NCBI GenBank assembly: GCA_025667525.1
Contig: CM046876.1
Location: forward strand, 477,110,557 to 477,174,556
DNA from: Glebionis coronaria
Lineage: Eukaryota > Streptophyta > Magnoliopsida > Asterales > Asteraceae
Direction: 5' to 3'
Length of the DNA stretch: 64,000 nucleotides
Of the stretch, positions 1 through 11,077 are shown one piece after another. The position numbers were made by a program, and so were the translations under genes. The notes beneath the pieces were generated by a model that was not told the origin of the DNA, did not search any database, and worked only from the letters and a program-made list of their open reading frames with translations. Position 1 is the first letter of the stretch, and each line of letters starts with the position of its first letter.

Positions 1-1470
1 TAATAAAGAAAATAAGTGCTTTTGACACGAATGTAGGCTTTCCGTTGGTGAAAATAAAAATAGTTTTTGACTCGACTTGGTTTTTACCTTAGCTTTTCCT
101 TAACGTATTTGAATTAAGTTTTGCTAGGCTTTTATATAGGGAGCTTTAAAACGCGAAAGTCTTAACTCATACGGGTTAAGAACAAGAACTTTTTGCAAGT
201 TCCAATAATTAATCCTAGAAAGTCGTTTATCAAGGGAACTTTAAAACGCAAATTCTAAAACTTGAAAGAGTATAAGAAGATGCAAGATCCTATAGATGAC
301 TTGAAAACCCAAAACTTTGATTTAATAGGCTAAGTATCCATTGATCTTACATTTTTGAAATTTTACAATATGGAGAACAAGAGATGATAGAGTTCAATCA
401 TAAGTTTCTAACATTAATTCTTCTTTGTGCAAGTATTTTTGTGTTTGATTTAATCTCCTCGTATTTATTTTATCACGCTTGAATAATAATTGCTTAATAA
501 ATGAAGTTTTTAGCGGTTTAGGCTTGATATCATAACTCGTAACTCCTTCTTTTTCTTCCCTTGTAATTAAAGTGAGAACACGTTAAGGGTGTCAGCGTCA
601 TGGACTTTTGATCATGGGATTGCGGAAATTTGGCTTACTATAAATATCATATTAATAAGAAGAATAAATAAAAACATGTTCTCTAGGAGCCTTCGGGTGG
701 GAGTCATGTAGCACTAACCTTGTCATTAGAGCCTTAGGGTGTATGTCAAGGGGACGTGTTGAATAAAAATTGCTTCATCATCATGAGTCATAAGGTGGGA
801 TGGTGATGTCAATTCCCTTATTTTTGTCCAAGGATCCTTCGGGTGTGGATTTTAAATAAGGAGCACAATTGCATCTTAAAGAGCCACAAGGTGTTATGAT
901 GTAGTTGTTGCTAACTCCATATAAGGTCATAATTGACTTTGGAGGTTTTATTTTTGCTTTTAAGTAGCCATATTAGCCAAATTTTGGGTCCGGGATTTAT
1001 CCCTCAAATCGTGTTAAGTTATCCTTGATGTGGGCTTTCTTTAGTGACAACGGTTTTTGAAGTCGAGGTTAGGTTTTGAGTGTTGAGTTTACACCGTTCT
1101 TGCCTTCATTTTTGGACTAATAAATATTAAATGAAGTCAAATGAGCCTTTGGGCGAATGACAAATAAAATCTAGAGATACAATTAGGAATAATAGGAGAT
1201 TGAGTTTAACACAAATTACTTGTATGAGTTGGTTTAATTTTGGGGCTTATGATTGACAATGATCTTGTTTTTACACTTGGCATGGAAAAGTGAAAAGTCG
1301 AGGACGATGAATCTATTTGAGTTTAATGATCCTAAAAGTTATTTTTCAAATAATGAAAGCAATACATTATGTCTTTGCAAAATAAAATGTCAAAAGTTGA
1401 ATAATGGTGTAGTTAGTGTTTTATTTTATCATTGCGTGATGACACGACAATTGCTTAGCAAGGGGGAGTT
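1..1470 (+). mobile_element. 3' non-coding region of a decayed Gypsy (relic)
   Basis: No coding capacity is visible. The stretch at about 100-330 reads, on the opposite strand, like 17040-17290 of Gypsy-3: the same order of motifs around the AACGCGAAAGTCTTAAC and CTTTAAAACGC segments. The stretch at about 1150-1260 matches, inverted, 16115-16250 of Gypsy-3 and 9405-9540 of Gypsy-2. It is therefore the region between pol and the 3' LTR of a related Gypsy lying on the plus strand. It ends in a polypurine tract (CAAGGGGGAGTT, 1459-1470) directly before an LTR. The coding part lies outside the window. Confidence 0.7.
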
Positions 1471-2446
1471 TGATATGAGTGATTTTACTCATATCAATTG
1501 TATCTAAAAACAATCAATAAATGCATAATTTTCATGATTATTGCCTTGTATATGCGTATTTTGTTGTTTGATGTGTGTAGGTACCAAGTTCACGAAAACC
1601 GGGAAGAACGACACGAGTTTTAAGAAAAAGATCGACAAAGCCAATATCGAGCTCGAATTAGCGGATTTGATATTTATGGATGATTTTGGGTCAAGTGGGT
1701 CCCACTTTTGGGAAAATGGGCTCAATAGTCCATTTGAAATTCAAGAAAGTGTCATCATAAAAGCCAAATTTGCTTGAAAATAAAAGATGGATGAGGCCCA
1801 AATAAACGAAATCAAAAACAAGTTTTAAACTTGTTATTAAATGTCCAACGAGCCCAAGTGCAAAATTAAGTCGGTGGAATACTTAACTTGGGTCTCAAAA
1901 GCCCATGTTGCAAATAAAAAGATAAACGGCGAAGAATGTTTCGTTTATCTCATTTGGTCAAAACAAATATTCACACACGTTTACTCTCACCACAACCATA
2001 CAAACCTTCGATAAAAACTATGTTCTCTCCATCTTCCCCAAAACCAAAAATAAAACCAGTAACTCTATTATTACTGTTCCTAACCCTAATAATTAATCTA
2101 CCCAAGTAAATTTGGGGCTTTCACTTCACACGCGTGATTCACACATGGGGGAATTAAATCCCCCAAGTTTTCGGAAGGTAGAAGATGGAATGAGCATGGT
2201 TACGTGGCAACAATCAACTGGCTGAAACACCTCATCCATCATCACTCACCAATAAGAGAGAGCCAAGTCAGCCTCCAACTAGCACAAGAAGCACAGATGC
2301 GTGCCAAGCTGGCAATCCGTGTGAAAAGAGGCATATCTCAGCCTTTGGATCAAAACAATGATGAAAGAGAAAGTGAAGATGCTACATCAAGGGTCTAGAT
2401 TTCGTCTCATCACCAACAACCTCCAACCCACCCCTCTGTGTTCGCC

Positions 2447-2454
2447 TATAAAAA
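2447..2454 (+). promoter_or_regulatory. TATA box of the relic LTR
   Basis: TATAAAAA lies about 975 bases into the LTR, between a C-rich stretch and a transcribed-looking AT-rich leader. Position and sequence fit an LTR core promoter; there is no direct evidence of use. Confidence 0.5.
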
Positions 2455-3709
2455 CCCTCATCTTTTCCATGTAAAAGTATCTCTTTCTTTATTTACTGTT
2501 ATTATGTTAAAATTAGTTTAGGCTTGTAATTTTCTTTCTGATAATGTAATGTTATGTTGAATTAATGAAAAGTTAAGTTTTAAAGTTTTGAGTTTCTAAA
2601 GTTAATCTTTTAATATTGATAACTGATAATATTATTTAATTAAGATAAATAATAGCTTTAATTAAGTAATTAAATAAAATTGGGATTAAAGTTTTTTCCC
2701 CACTGGAAGAAATTTAAAATAAATCTGCCTGGTACGATATATATTATATGGTGATTCGTTGGGTTATGTTGGTGATTTGGTTCGAAAAATCAAATACACT
2801 GGTTCGAGTTGTGATGAATGATGGTGGTTCGAGTTAAGGTGAATGGTGGTTCGTAGGTGTTGATTTGGTTCTTAAAGGTTGTTCAGCACAACCTTCTTCC
2901 CAACGGAATCTTCAAAAGGTTTTAAGCTATTTTACTTTTAAGTTAATATTCTGCTTTAGCTTATAAATCTGTTTATGATGATTTGAGGTTTTGGTGTTAT
3001 TGGTTCTCTTTAAATGATAGTATGAATCTGTTTTTAGTTAAGAATGCTTTATTGAGTATTGTTATTTGTGTGGATTCACTTAATTAGTTAGAGTAAAATC
3101 GTTTTATTCTAGAGTTAAAAGTTTACTTATAATGAGATTAATTTGATTTAATTATCTGTTTGCTTTTAGTTATCTACAATAGATCATTTTGCTATTAAGT
3201 TGTGTGTAGAGTAATATTTTCTTGCTATTTGTTTGAAATTACTGGATACAAGTTGCCTGATATGTGATTTTGTCATCTGAAATTAGATGTTTAAATTGTT
3301 CTGAATAGTTTTATTAAGTAGTGTGTTTGGGCTTAGCAGATTTTACCTGCGAGTATGAATATTTAGTGTTTATAGCGGCTTTTGTTTGGATGACGTATGA
3401 GTTTTAGTATTCTGCTGATTTGGTTAAACGTGTAGACTCTATCTGCTTGATTTTGATTTGTTTGTCTATTAAGATTTGGTAATTTTCAGTTACTGATATA
3501 TTTTACTTGTTTAAAATGGATGTTATCTGATATTTAAGTTTTGAGCTTATTGCTTTTTGAATTTGTTAAGTTTCATACGTTATCAGAATCTATTATTCTG
3601 ATTGCTCATAGCTGATAACCTTATCAGCTTGTCCATAAAATTTGTGTAAAAAACTGTCACTCCTGTGACAGCTTAATTTTCGTCAAAAAAATTAAATATC
3701 ACCAATAAT

Positions 3710-3784
3710 GAGTCCCTTGCAGGATTCGAACCCGTGACCTCCTGTTCACAGGCCTGACGTGTTTACCAACTGAGCTACATGCTC
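3710..3784 (-). repeat. tRNA-derived SINE-like head
   Basis: On the minus strand this 75-base unit carries a perfect Pol III A box (TAGCTCAGTTGG, 3777-3766) and B box (GGTTCGAATCC, 3732-3722) at tRNA spacing. The acceptor stem pairs only at its outer three positions and the D stem does not close, so it is not a good tRNA gene. Downstream on the same strand, near 3672-3650, is a hairpin (CTGTCAC/GTGACAG) followed at once by six T residues, which looks like a Pol III terminator. That gives a SINE of about 140 bases. No clear target duplication was seen. Confidence 0.6.
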
Positions 3785-4493
3785 TATTGAGTTTATTTTT
3801 AGTTAATTAATTAATATAGTATAATTGTTTCTGGCAGATTTTAATTTAGTTGAATTTTCATTAATTTCCGTTTATATTAATTGTAATTGAATTTTTATTA
3901 GAGTAATTTTGAGTTCTGAAAATTATAAATAGTTTTAAAATAATATAAAAATAAAGATAAAAATAAAAATGTTTTATTAATTTTAAAAGTTTAAGTAGTT
4001 TTTAAATAATAAGATTTTTATTGTTTTAGTTTTAAATTAAAAAAGATAGTTTTAAAAATTAGATTTGGTTTAAGAAATTTATTTAGTTTAAAAAGTTTTG
4101 TTAGATTTTTAAATAGAGTTAAAGTTATTTTAATAGAATAATTTTTATAGATTTTTAAATAGTTTAATTTTTAAATAGTTTTAATTTTAAGTAATTGTTT
4201 CTAGATTAATTTATTTGAGGTTTACGATTCATGCACTTTAGGATTAAAATAGGTTTAAAATTGGTAGATTTAATTTCTAGTTTAAAAACCGAAAACCAAT
4301 TCGAATCAATTGTCCAAATCGATACAAAACGTCTCAAATTCATAAGATCTTCGTGTACAACGAACTTGGTTCATCCACGTGTTTAATTGAATCCGTCTTT
4401 GGTAATTTTAGTTTATTACTTTTTCCTAAAGGTATTTTTCTAATTTACCCTATAACGTATCTAATTATCACATATACTATCACGATCACATCA

Positions 4494-5467
4494 GATTGCT
4501 GAGAGGAAACATAGACATCTTTTTAATGTAGCAAGAAGTCTTATGTTTCAGGGAGGAATTCTTTTGAGATTTTGGTCTGATTGTATTTTAACTGTTGTGT
4601 ATCTTATAAACATGCTTCCATCATCTGTTCTAAATGGAAAATGTCCCTATGAGTTGGTGTATAATGTCAAACCTAGTCTTTCTCATTTGAGATCCTTTGG
4701 CTGTCTATGTTTTGCTTCTATTTTAACTAGTCATGATAAACTGTCTTATAAGTCTAAAAAAATGTGTTTTTCTTGGATATTATAATGTTATAAAAAGTTA
4801 TAAATTTTTGAGTCTTGATACTAAAAATGTTTTCTTTTCAAGGGATGTTAAGTTCTATAAGACAGTTTATCCTTTCAAAATGAAGTCTAGTAGTTCAATT
4901 TCTGATGTTGAAGAAACTAGTGAGAGTGATCATTTAATGTTTTTTGATAGTCATGGGTCTCAAAGTCCCAATGATGAGGGAAGGACTTCATCAGATGTAG
5001 ATGGTAGTAGCCCACTTCAAAATAGGTCTACGGATACTACTAGAGTAGACTTAGAAGATGTATCTACTACCCAGCATGGTGTAAATAGTCCATCTGAGGG
5101 CAATGTCACTAATCAAAAGTTTGAGTTATCACCAGCTCATCCTAATATGTCTGATAACCATAAAAATGATGTTCAGACACCTGGAATAAGGAGGTCTAAT
5201 ATAGAGTCTAGAATGCGTGTGAAATATAATGATTATGTTGTGAGTTCTAATGTTAGATATGGTATTGAAAATTATGTGAATTATGCTAGACTTAGTAGTC
5301 AAAAATTTTGTTTTGCTGTTACTTTGAATAAGTCTGTTGAGCCTACATGTTTGTCTGAGGCTTTTTCTGATCCTAATTAGATTGAGGCTATGAACAATGA
5401 AATTAAAGCTTTATATAGAAACAATACTTGGACTATTTGTGATTTTCATGTGGGTAGGAAAGTGATG
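4494..5467 (+). pseudogene. Copia (Ale-type) integrase C-terminus to RT start, fragment
   Basis: Reading starts in the integrase core end (IAERKHRHLFNVARSL), continues through the conserved LRSFGCLCFAS and FLGYYNVIKSYKF blocks and an acidic, serine-rich linker. It stops just after the first RT residues (EAMNNEIKALYRNNTWTI, near 5383-5436). There is a frameshift near 4760 and a stop at 5378-5380. Both element ends are missing: the left abuts an LTR of a Gypsy relic, and the right is cut at 5467 by the LTR of Gypsy-2. The family assignment rests on the block order and motifs and is moderately sure. Confidence 0.8.
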
Positions 5468-8400
5468 TAGTGTTTTTACTACTCTTTAGGAAAAGAGAGG
5501 TAAATAGGACAAGTATTAAGTGTCGGTTTAGGAAAACCAAGCACTAATGACCAATGAAGTTCAAGTTCAATTCCCAAGGAGGCAAGTGCGTTGTGTTAAG
5601 AGATGATTAATGGTTTGAGATTATATTGATGAGAAATAAAAAGAAGAAAAGAGATTAGAAGAGAATGACGGTTACGATTATGAATTAAACTAAGACGAAT
5701 AGTCGTGCACGTAAAACCGTAAAAAGTGACTAAATTAAATGTTTACCCTAAAAATTCCTAGAAAATTGCAATAAATCCTAAAAATGTAATTAGAGTTTAC
5801 AAAAAATCAAAAATCACTCAAATCTATTTAATTAAATAATAATTTTTTAATGCTAATTAAAGCCCAAAAACTCAATTTAATTATCAAAAAGCCTAAAATG
5901 AGATTTTTTCACTTGTAAACCTCTAACATACCTTAACTAAATTTATAACTATTTTTGAAAATTTTAAAATTAATTAAAACTATTTAAAAACAATTAAAAA
6001 CTATTAAAACTTAAAATAATTCTAAAAATTAATCTAATGACAATAAAAATATTCTAAAAATTGTAAAATTCCTAACTTAATGTATTTGAACTAAGAAAAA
6101 TGAAAAAACTTGAAAAGTCTAAATTTTATTTTATAATAATAAAATAATAATAAAATATTAATAAAATCCAAAATTTGTAAAAAATTCTAAAAAGTTGCAA
6201 ACTAGTTTATTTTAACCTAATAAAACAGAAATGAAGTTGAAATTACAAAAATACCCCTATTGGGCCTTGAAATGGGCTAAAAGTCCAAACAGTTCCTTAA
6301 TGGGCTCAAATTGGCCCAATAAGAAAAATGTTGTCCAAATAAGCCCAAAAGCTCCTATCTGACTTAAAATTTGATTTTATGAACAAAACTCTAAAGGCTC
6401 AAAAGCTGAAAATGTATTTAAGCTAGCTTATTTCAAAGCAACTTATTCTTAATGGGCTTTTTGACCCATTAAGCTATAAGCTGATGCCATAAGCTAAGAT
6501 TTGACACACAAGCTTCTTTTGAGTTACTTAAGAGATCTATAAAAAGAAAATTGGAAAAAGCACAAGAAATAAGCCTGAAATAAGCCAAGACTCTCTTCAC
6601 AAAATGACAAAATAGTCATTTTGAGTTCTAGACCACCTCAAGTGCTGATTCAACTTTCGAAAGCTTTTAAATGACTTAATTAAGCTAAATAATAAAAAAG
6701 TTTTCCAAAAATCACAAGCAATAAGCCAGAATAAGCAGATAAGCACTTGTTTAAAAGTCAACTTAATGATTTTTCTAGTAAAAAGTCAAAGTCAAAGTCT
6801 AATAAGCTCTAGATCAAATAAATGGGTCAAATGAGGAAGATATATCACAAAAAATAAGTTGTTGCAAGTCTGGATAAGCCAATATGGCTTATGAATAAGC
6901 TGAATGATGTTTTACACTAGCAGGGGCTAGTTTTGGAGGTTGAGCAGTGGGAACTTTTCCCCCCTGCTTGACCTTTTTGACTTTTTGTCTTATATGAATT
7001 TTTGTTGGATTCAAGTTACAAACAAGGCACCCTTGTAATCAGTGGATCACAAGGATTCAAGAACAACAAAAATATCACACTTCCAATCAGCCAATCAGCG
7101 CAGTTAATTCAATTTATTACCAGATAAGCACCAGATATGAACACAAGCAGTTATGAACTTAATAAGCTGTTTAAGCAAGATTCAGCCAACCAAATTGCAC
7201 CAAAAGCATACACAAGCTATAATTAATTCAAATGAACAATAATTAACAAGTTTCATGCACTGGTTCATGGTCTAAATCAAGATTCAAGCTCACAAAGGTT
7301 ACTGATGAACAAAGAACATGCAGTTATGAACACTTGCTGATATACTTGACCACAAGGCCAGATTCAAACACTCAAATCTCTTAGTCAGGTTATATAAACT
7401 ATGTTTAATCACTTGTTACCCCTAAGCATGCATACAAACTAAGTGTTACCAAGTTCTTAGGTCAAAACAAGCAGATTTCAAGTTTTTATATCACAATCTT
7501 AGATTTGATGTTTAAAGTCCAATAACTTGCAGCAATGAGCACTCAACCAAGTGAATAGCAGATACAAACTCAAACAAACCACTTCCTATAACACAATAAC
7601 AAGTTATGATCTTAAACAGGTTAACCCAAACACCCCTTGATAACACAATATCAGGATGCTATGATCCACTTATAGCCCAAGAATTCCAAGGTTTAAACCA
7701 AGACTTAGCAGAATATCAAATTTTGATCCTTTGTGCAATTTCTTGCACAAGGTTTAAAAACACGTTTTGAGATTCAAGATCAGTTAACATATAATATAAA
7801 CAAACAGAATAAAAGGTTGGCACTTAGTTTTTCTTCACAAAATTCAAACTCTATTTCATAACTTGAAAGTAGGATTTACAGAAATGTGAACTAGGAAAAA
7901 TCAAGAGCAGCTGCTATGATGCAGCTTCTATGCCTTATATAGGCTATAAATGAACTACTATAATGCATAAAAACGTAAAACCCTAATGTGTAAAGTCCCT
8001 GAAATGCCCTTGAGAGTTTTGGCATTTTGCTTGATCATGTGACTGAATTTGGCGTATTGTTGTTGCTGGTTGGCAAAAGTGTGATCCAATGTCTTAAAGG
8101 AAGCTTAAAAAGTAAGCTTAAATCCTGAATGTTGATTTCCTGGCAAGCTTTGGCATTTTCCCCAAAAACGCCAAAGGAGGGTTTATCATGTGAGCACACG
8201 AGTGACGTGGCAAGGGTTTTATAGGTTGGGATGTGTTTAGGGACACCCTAATCTTAATTCTGGAAGAGATTAGGGTTTAATTTCAAGTGAATTAAGAAAA
8301 CCTAAATCCTGTTTTTGAGTGAATAGTGACATGTTTAATCTGTTTTTGGGTTTAAACATGTTGTTAGGAGCCAAAAACAAACTAATCAGTTATGATTAGT

Positions 8401-9137
8401 TAATAAAACTGAGTGGGATGTGAGGTGGCATGGTTATGAGTTGTGATTGGTTGAAATCTGGTAGTGGGGCACGTGTCACAAGGTGAGAGGTCTAGGTAAC
8501 TATGGCTGTCTGCCCATTTCAGTCCTTCATCTCTTTAACTCATTTCACTTGTAATTAAATAAACCAAATCCGGATTTCCTTTGTTATTCAAGTTTTGGTT
8601 TTTACACTTTGGACACAAATACTTTTCCAAAGTATTTTCAGGGGTATTTCTTGCCATTTGTTGATTCTTGAAGGGTTGTTTTGGCATTTTCTTCATAGAT
8701 AATGGTCTTGACTTGTATGATTGACTTTTTGGAGGCCTAATATTGACAAGTCATGATTGTTGAGGGACCATTCTTGCCAATTCTTTAGAGTGGAGGGCCC
8801 TTTTTGTAAATTTGACAAACTATAGGGACCAAACTTGTAATTATGAATAAACAAGGGTTTAAAGTATCAATTCTTCAATATTGGAGGACCCTTCTTGCAT
8901 AATCTTCAATTCTTCAAGGGTTTTTCTTGGAAAATCTTCATTAGGGCTTGGTTCATTGTGCGGCTTCGTTTTCCGTGTTCGTTTTTGCATGTTTCTTGTG
9001 ATATTTTGTCATTTTCTCAATAGCCGTACCTAAAATACACAAATAACAAACACAAGCATATATTTGGCATTTTTAATGATATTTAATTCATTTAAAGCCC
9101 GTTTTGGACGATGAGACTATTTATAAAAGCAGTCTCA
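5468..9137 (-). repeat. 3' LTR of Gypsy-2 (about 3.7 kb)
   Basis: On the minus strand the LTR begins TGAGACTGC at 9137, right after a polypurine tract (AGTATGGGGGAGTAA), and ends near 5468 in CACTACA where Copia coding sequence is interrupted. The first 27 bases form an inverted repeat (TGAGACT with AGTCTCA). A TATA box lies at 7934-7943. The part downstream of it is studded with GCTTATT (sense), about a dozen copies between 6475 and 7170. The 5' LTR is not in the window, so LTR identity and age cannot be tested here. Confidence 0.7.
7934..7943 (-). promoter_or_regulatory. TATA box of the Gypsy-2 LTR
   Basis: Minus-strand CCTATATAAGG about 1.2 kb into the LTR. It is the best TATA-like site in the LTR on the coding strand of the element. 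Confidence 0.45.
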
Positions 9138-10990
9138 TTACTCCCCCATACTAAACCATTGTCGTGCCCTCACGCAATGCTAGAATAAAGTATCGTAGCA
9201 CCTCTAAAATTCATTTTTATTTACTTTTATTGAACGATAAACTAGCTACACTACTACTATTACTTCTACTTACGTTTTAGACATAATGTATGATTTTCAT
9301 CGCAAAATGGGATGTTTAGGTTCATAGAACAAGAACACGTGAATGCTTCGTTAGAAATAATTTCGCCGTCCTCGATTTTCACCCCAATTCCATGCTAAGC
9401 GTGCAACGAGATCATTGTCATTATAAGTTAGTAATGCTAACACTACTCATATGCCCTAATCACGTACTTATCCTCCAATTTTCCTAAGTTGTATCTCTTA
9501 TATTTTATTTTGTCTTGAATGTTTCACGAGGATACATTGTTTGACTTATGCGATGATAGAGATTTAGGTCTAAAAATAGAGTCCTAACGGTGTAACCAAG
9601 ACCCTCGAATTAATAACCCCTCCTAATAGACAACGATGTCAAAAAATTAAGTCAACAAGAAGGATCGATAAACACGGTTTTATAACGGTTTTGAACATGA
9701 GACTTATTACCAAGAATTTATACGCCCCCTAACGGAAGGGCCTTATTATCATAGGTTTACCTCCATATTTTATTCAACTTCGCCATGAAGCTTTTATTAT
9801 GACTCCGGTCTTGCCTTACCTTTTATTTAACCTCGCCATGAGGTGTTTATTATGGCCAAAGACGTATATCCTCACGCTAAAAGCGAATTTTAGATCTTTA
9901 AAGCTTCAAAGATTAAGGCTTGATTCACTTTCAATTTTGCATAGATTTTTCGGCCTTGTGAGCTTCAAATTATTTGCTTGATTTAGGTGATCACTTGAAA
10001 TCTTATTATTGGGTGAAGCTTTCGATTATTCGGTTTGCCAATACTTCAAAACCGTGACGCTGGCGATACCTTAATGTCTTCCTAATTTAATTACATGGAA
10101 GCTACTAGAAAAGACTAGAAACCAACAATCAACACTAAACCGCTAAGTCAATATTTATTAAGCAAAAAATATTTACAAGCGAAGGGAGAATAAGCAAACA
10201 ACGAGAACACATGAGTTTTTGAAAGAATACGAGTACTCTACGTTTAGCATAGTAACTTATAATTAACTCTATCATTTCTCGTCCTCATTAAAGAGACTTA
10301 GCCTAATATAAAGTTAAGGAATCAAAGCTAAGTGCTCAACACGCACGGTCAAGTAAAAAATTACTCTTATTCTCGCCCTCGGGAATTCTACATTCGTGTC
10401 TTCAAAAACTTATAAAATATGAGAAATTTTTTAAAATTTGGCCATTTTTAGCCTTATTTTGCAACAAAATGATAAACAAAAAGATAAACTTTGTAAAACG
10501 TGAAGGTTTGGCAAGGCAAGTATCTATTCACCCCCCCCCCATACTAAAGTTAAACATTGTCCTCAATGTTTCAAGTCTAAGGGCTGGAAAACCCCCATAC
10601 TAGAGACGTAGTCGAATGCATAATCTAGCATGGAAAGGGTGGAACCGTTAAATTTAAAGCCGTTTATAAAGTGTGCGAAAAACCTAAGGTTAGAACATTA
10701 AAGGATATATCATGGATATTGAGAAAGTCTTCAAAGCAAACGATCGAGTGCTCCCATAAAACGAACACGAGAGGCTCCAATCGTGAAGATCATGATCATC
10801 TAAAAACCACATATCACAAATAACCACGGAACAAAGGTTGGAAGGGCACAAATCCCCACATGTTACTACATTAGAAAGTGATAATATGTACATAGGATAA
10901 GCATGGGACTCCCCCATGAGTCACCTCATTTTTGATTACCGAGTCATGAGCTCGACTCGATCCCCTCAATACTAATTATCATTGGGGAAG
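9138..10990 (-). mobile_element. Gypsy-2 3' non-coding region
   Basis: About 1.85 kb between integrase and 3' LTR without a credible gene. It holds a block at 9405-9540 that is strongly similar to 16115-16262 of Gypsy-3 despite different LTRs, an internal G-tract with a hairpin (10531-10570), and the polypurine tract at 9138-9152. There is no sign of an env-like open frame. Confidence 0.7.
10531..10570 (-). other. Internal polypurine tract with palindrome (Gypsy-2)
   Basis: A run of ten G on the minus strand (10531-10540) is preceded in the sense direction by the perfect inverted repeat AACATTG/CAATGTT (10553-10570). Gypsy-3 has the same arrangement at 17537-17576. This resembles a second, internal polypurine tract and may prime plus-strand DNA; that role is inferred. 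Confidence 0.5.
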
Positions 10991-11077
10991 GTGATTTGGT
11001 CGAGGTAGTTCAAGGATGGAACTTCCCCGCCAAAGTAGTGCTTCAACCTATGTCCATTCACCTTGAAATTGGGGCCA

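Larger units (their letters stand above)
1471..4490 (+). repeat. 3' LTR of the Gypsy relic (right end approximate)
   Basis: It begins TGATATGAGT just after a polypurine tract, and the first 26 bases form a perfect 10-bp inverted repeat (1471-1480 with 1487-1496). A TATA box (TATAAAAA, 2447-2454) follows a promoter-like stretch, and the remaining 2 kb is very AT-rich leader-like DNA. The right end is placed where Copia coding sequence starts, after ATCACGATCACA. No second LTR or target duplication is in the window, so the end is a guess. It contains a tRNA-derived unit at 3710-3784. Confidence 0.55.

Noticed and set aside
3710..3784. A functional tRNA gene
   Set aside because: The A and B boxes are perfect, but the acceptor and D stems do not pair, and a non-tRNA tail with a terminator follows.
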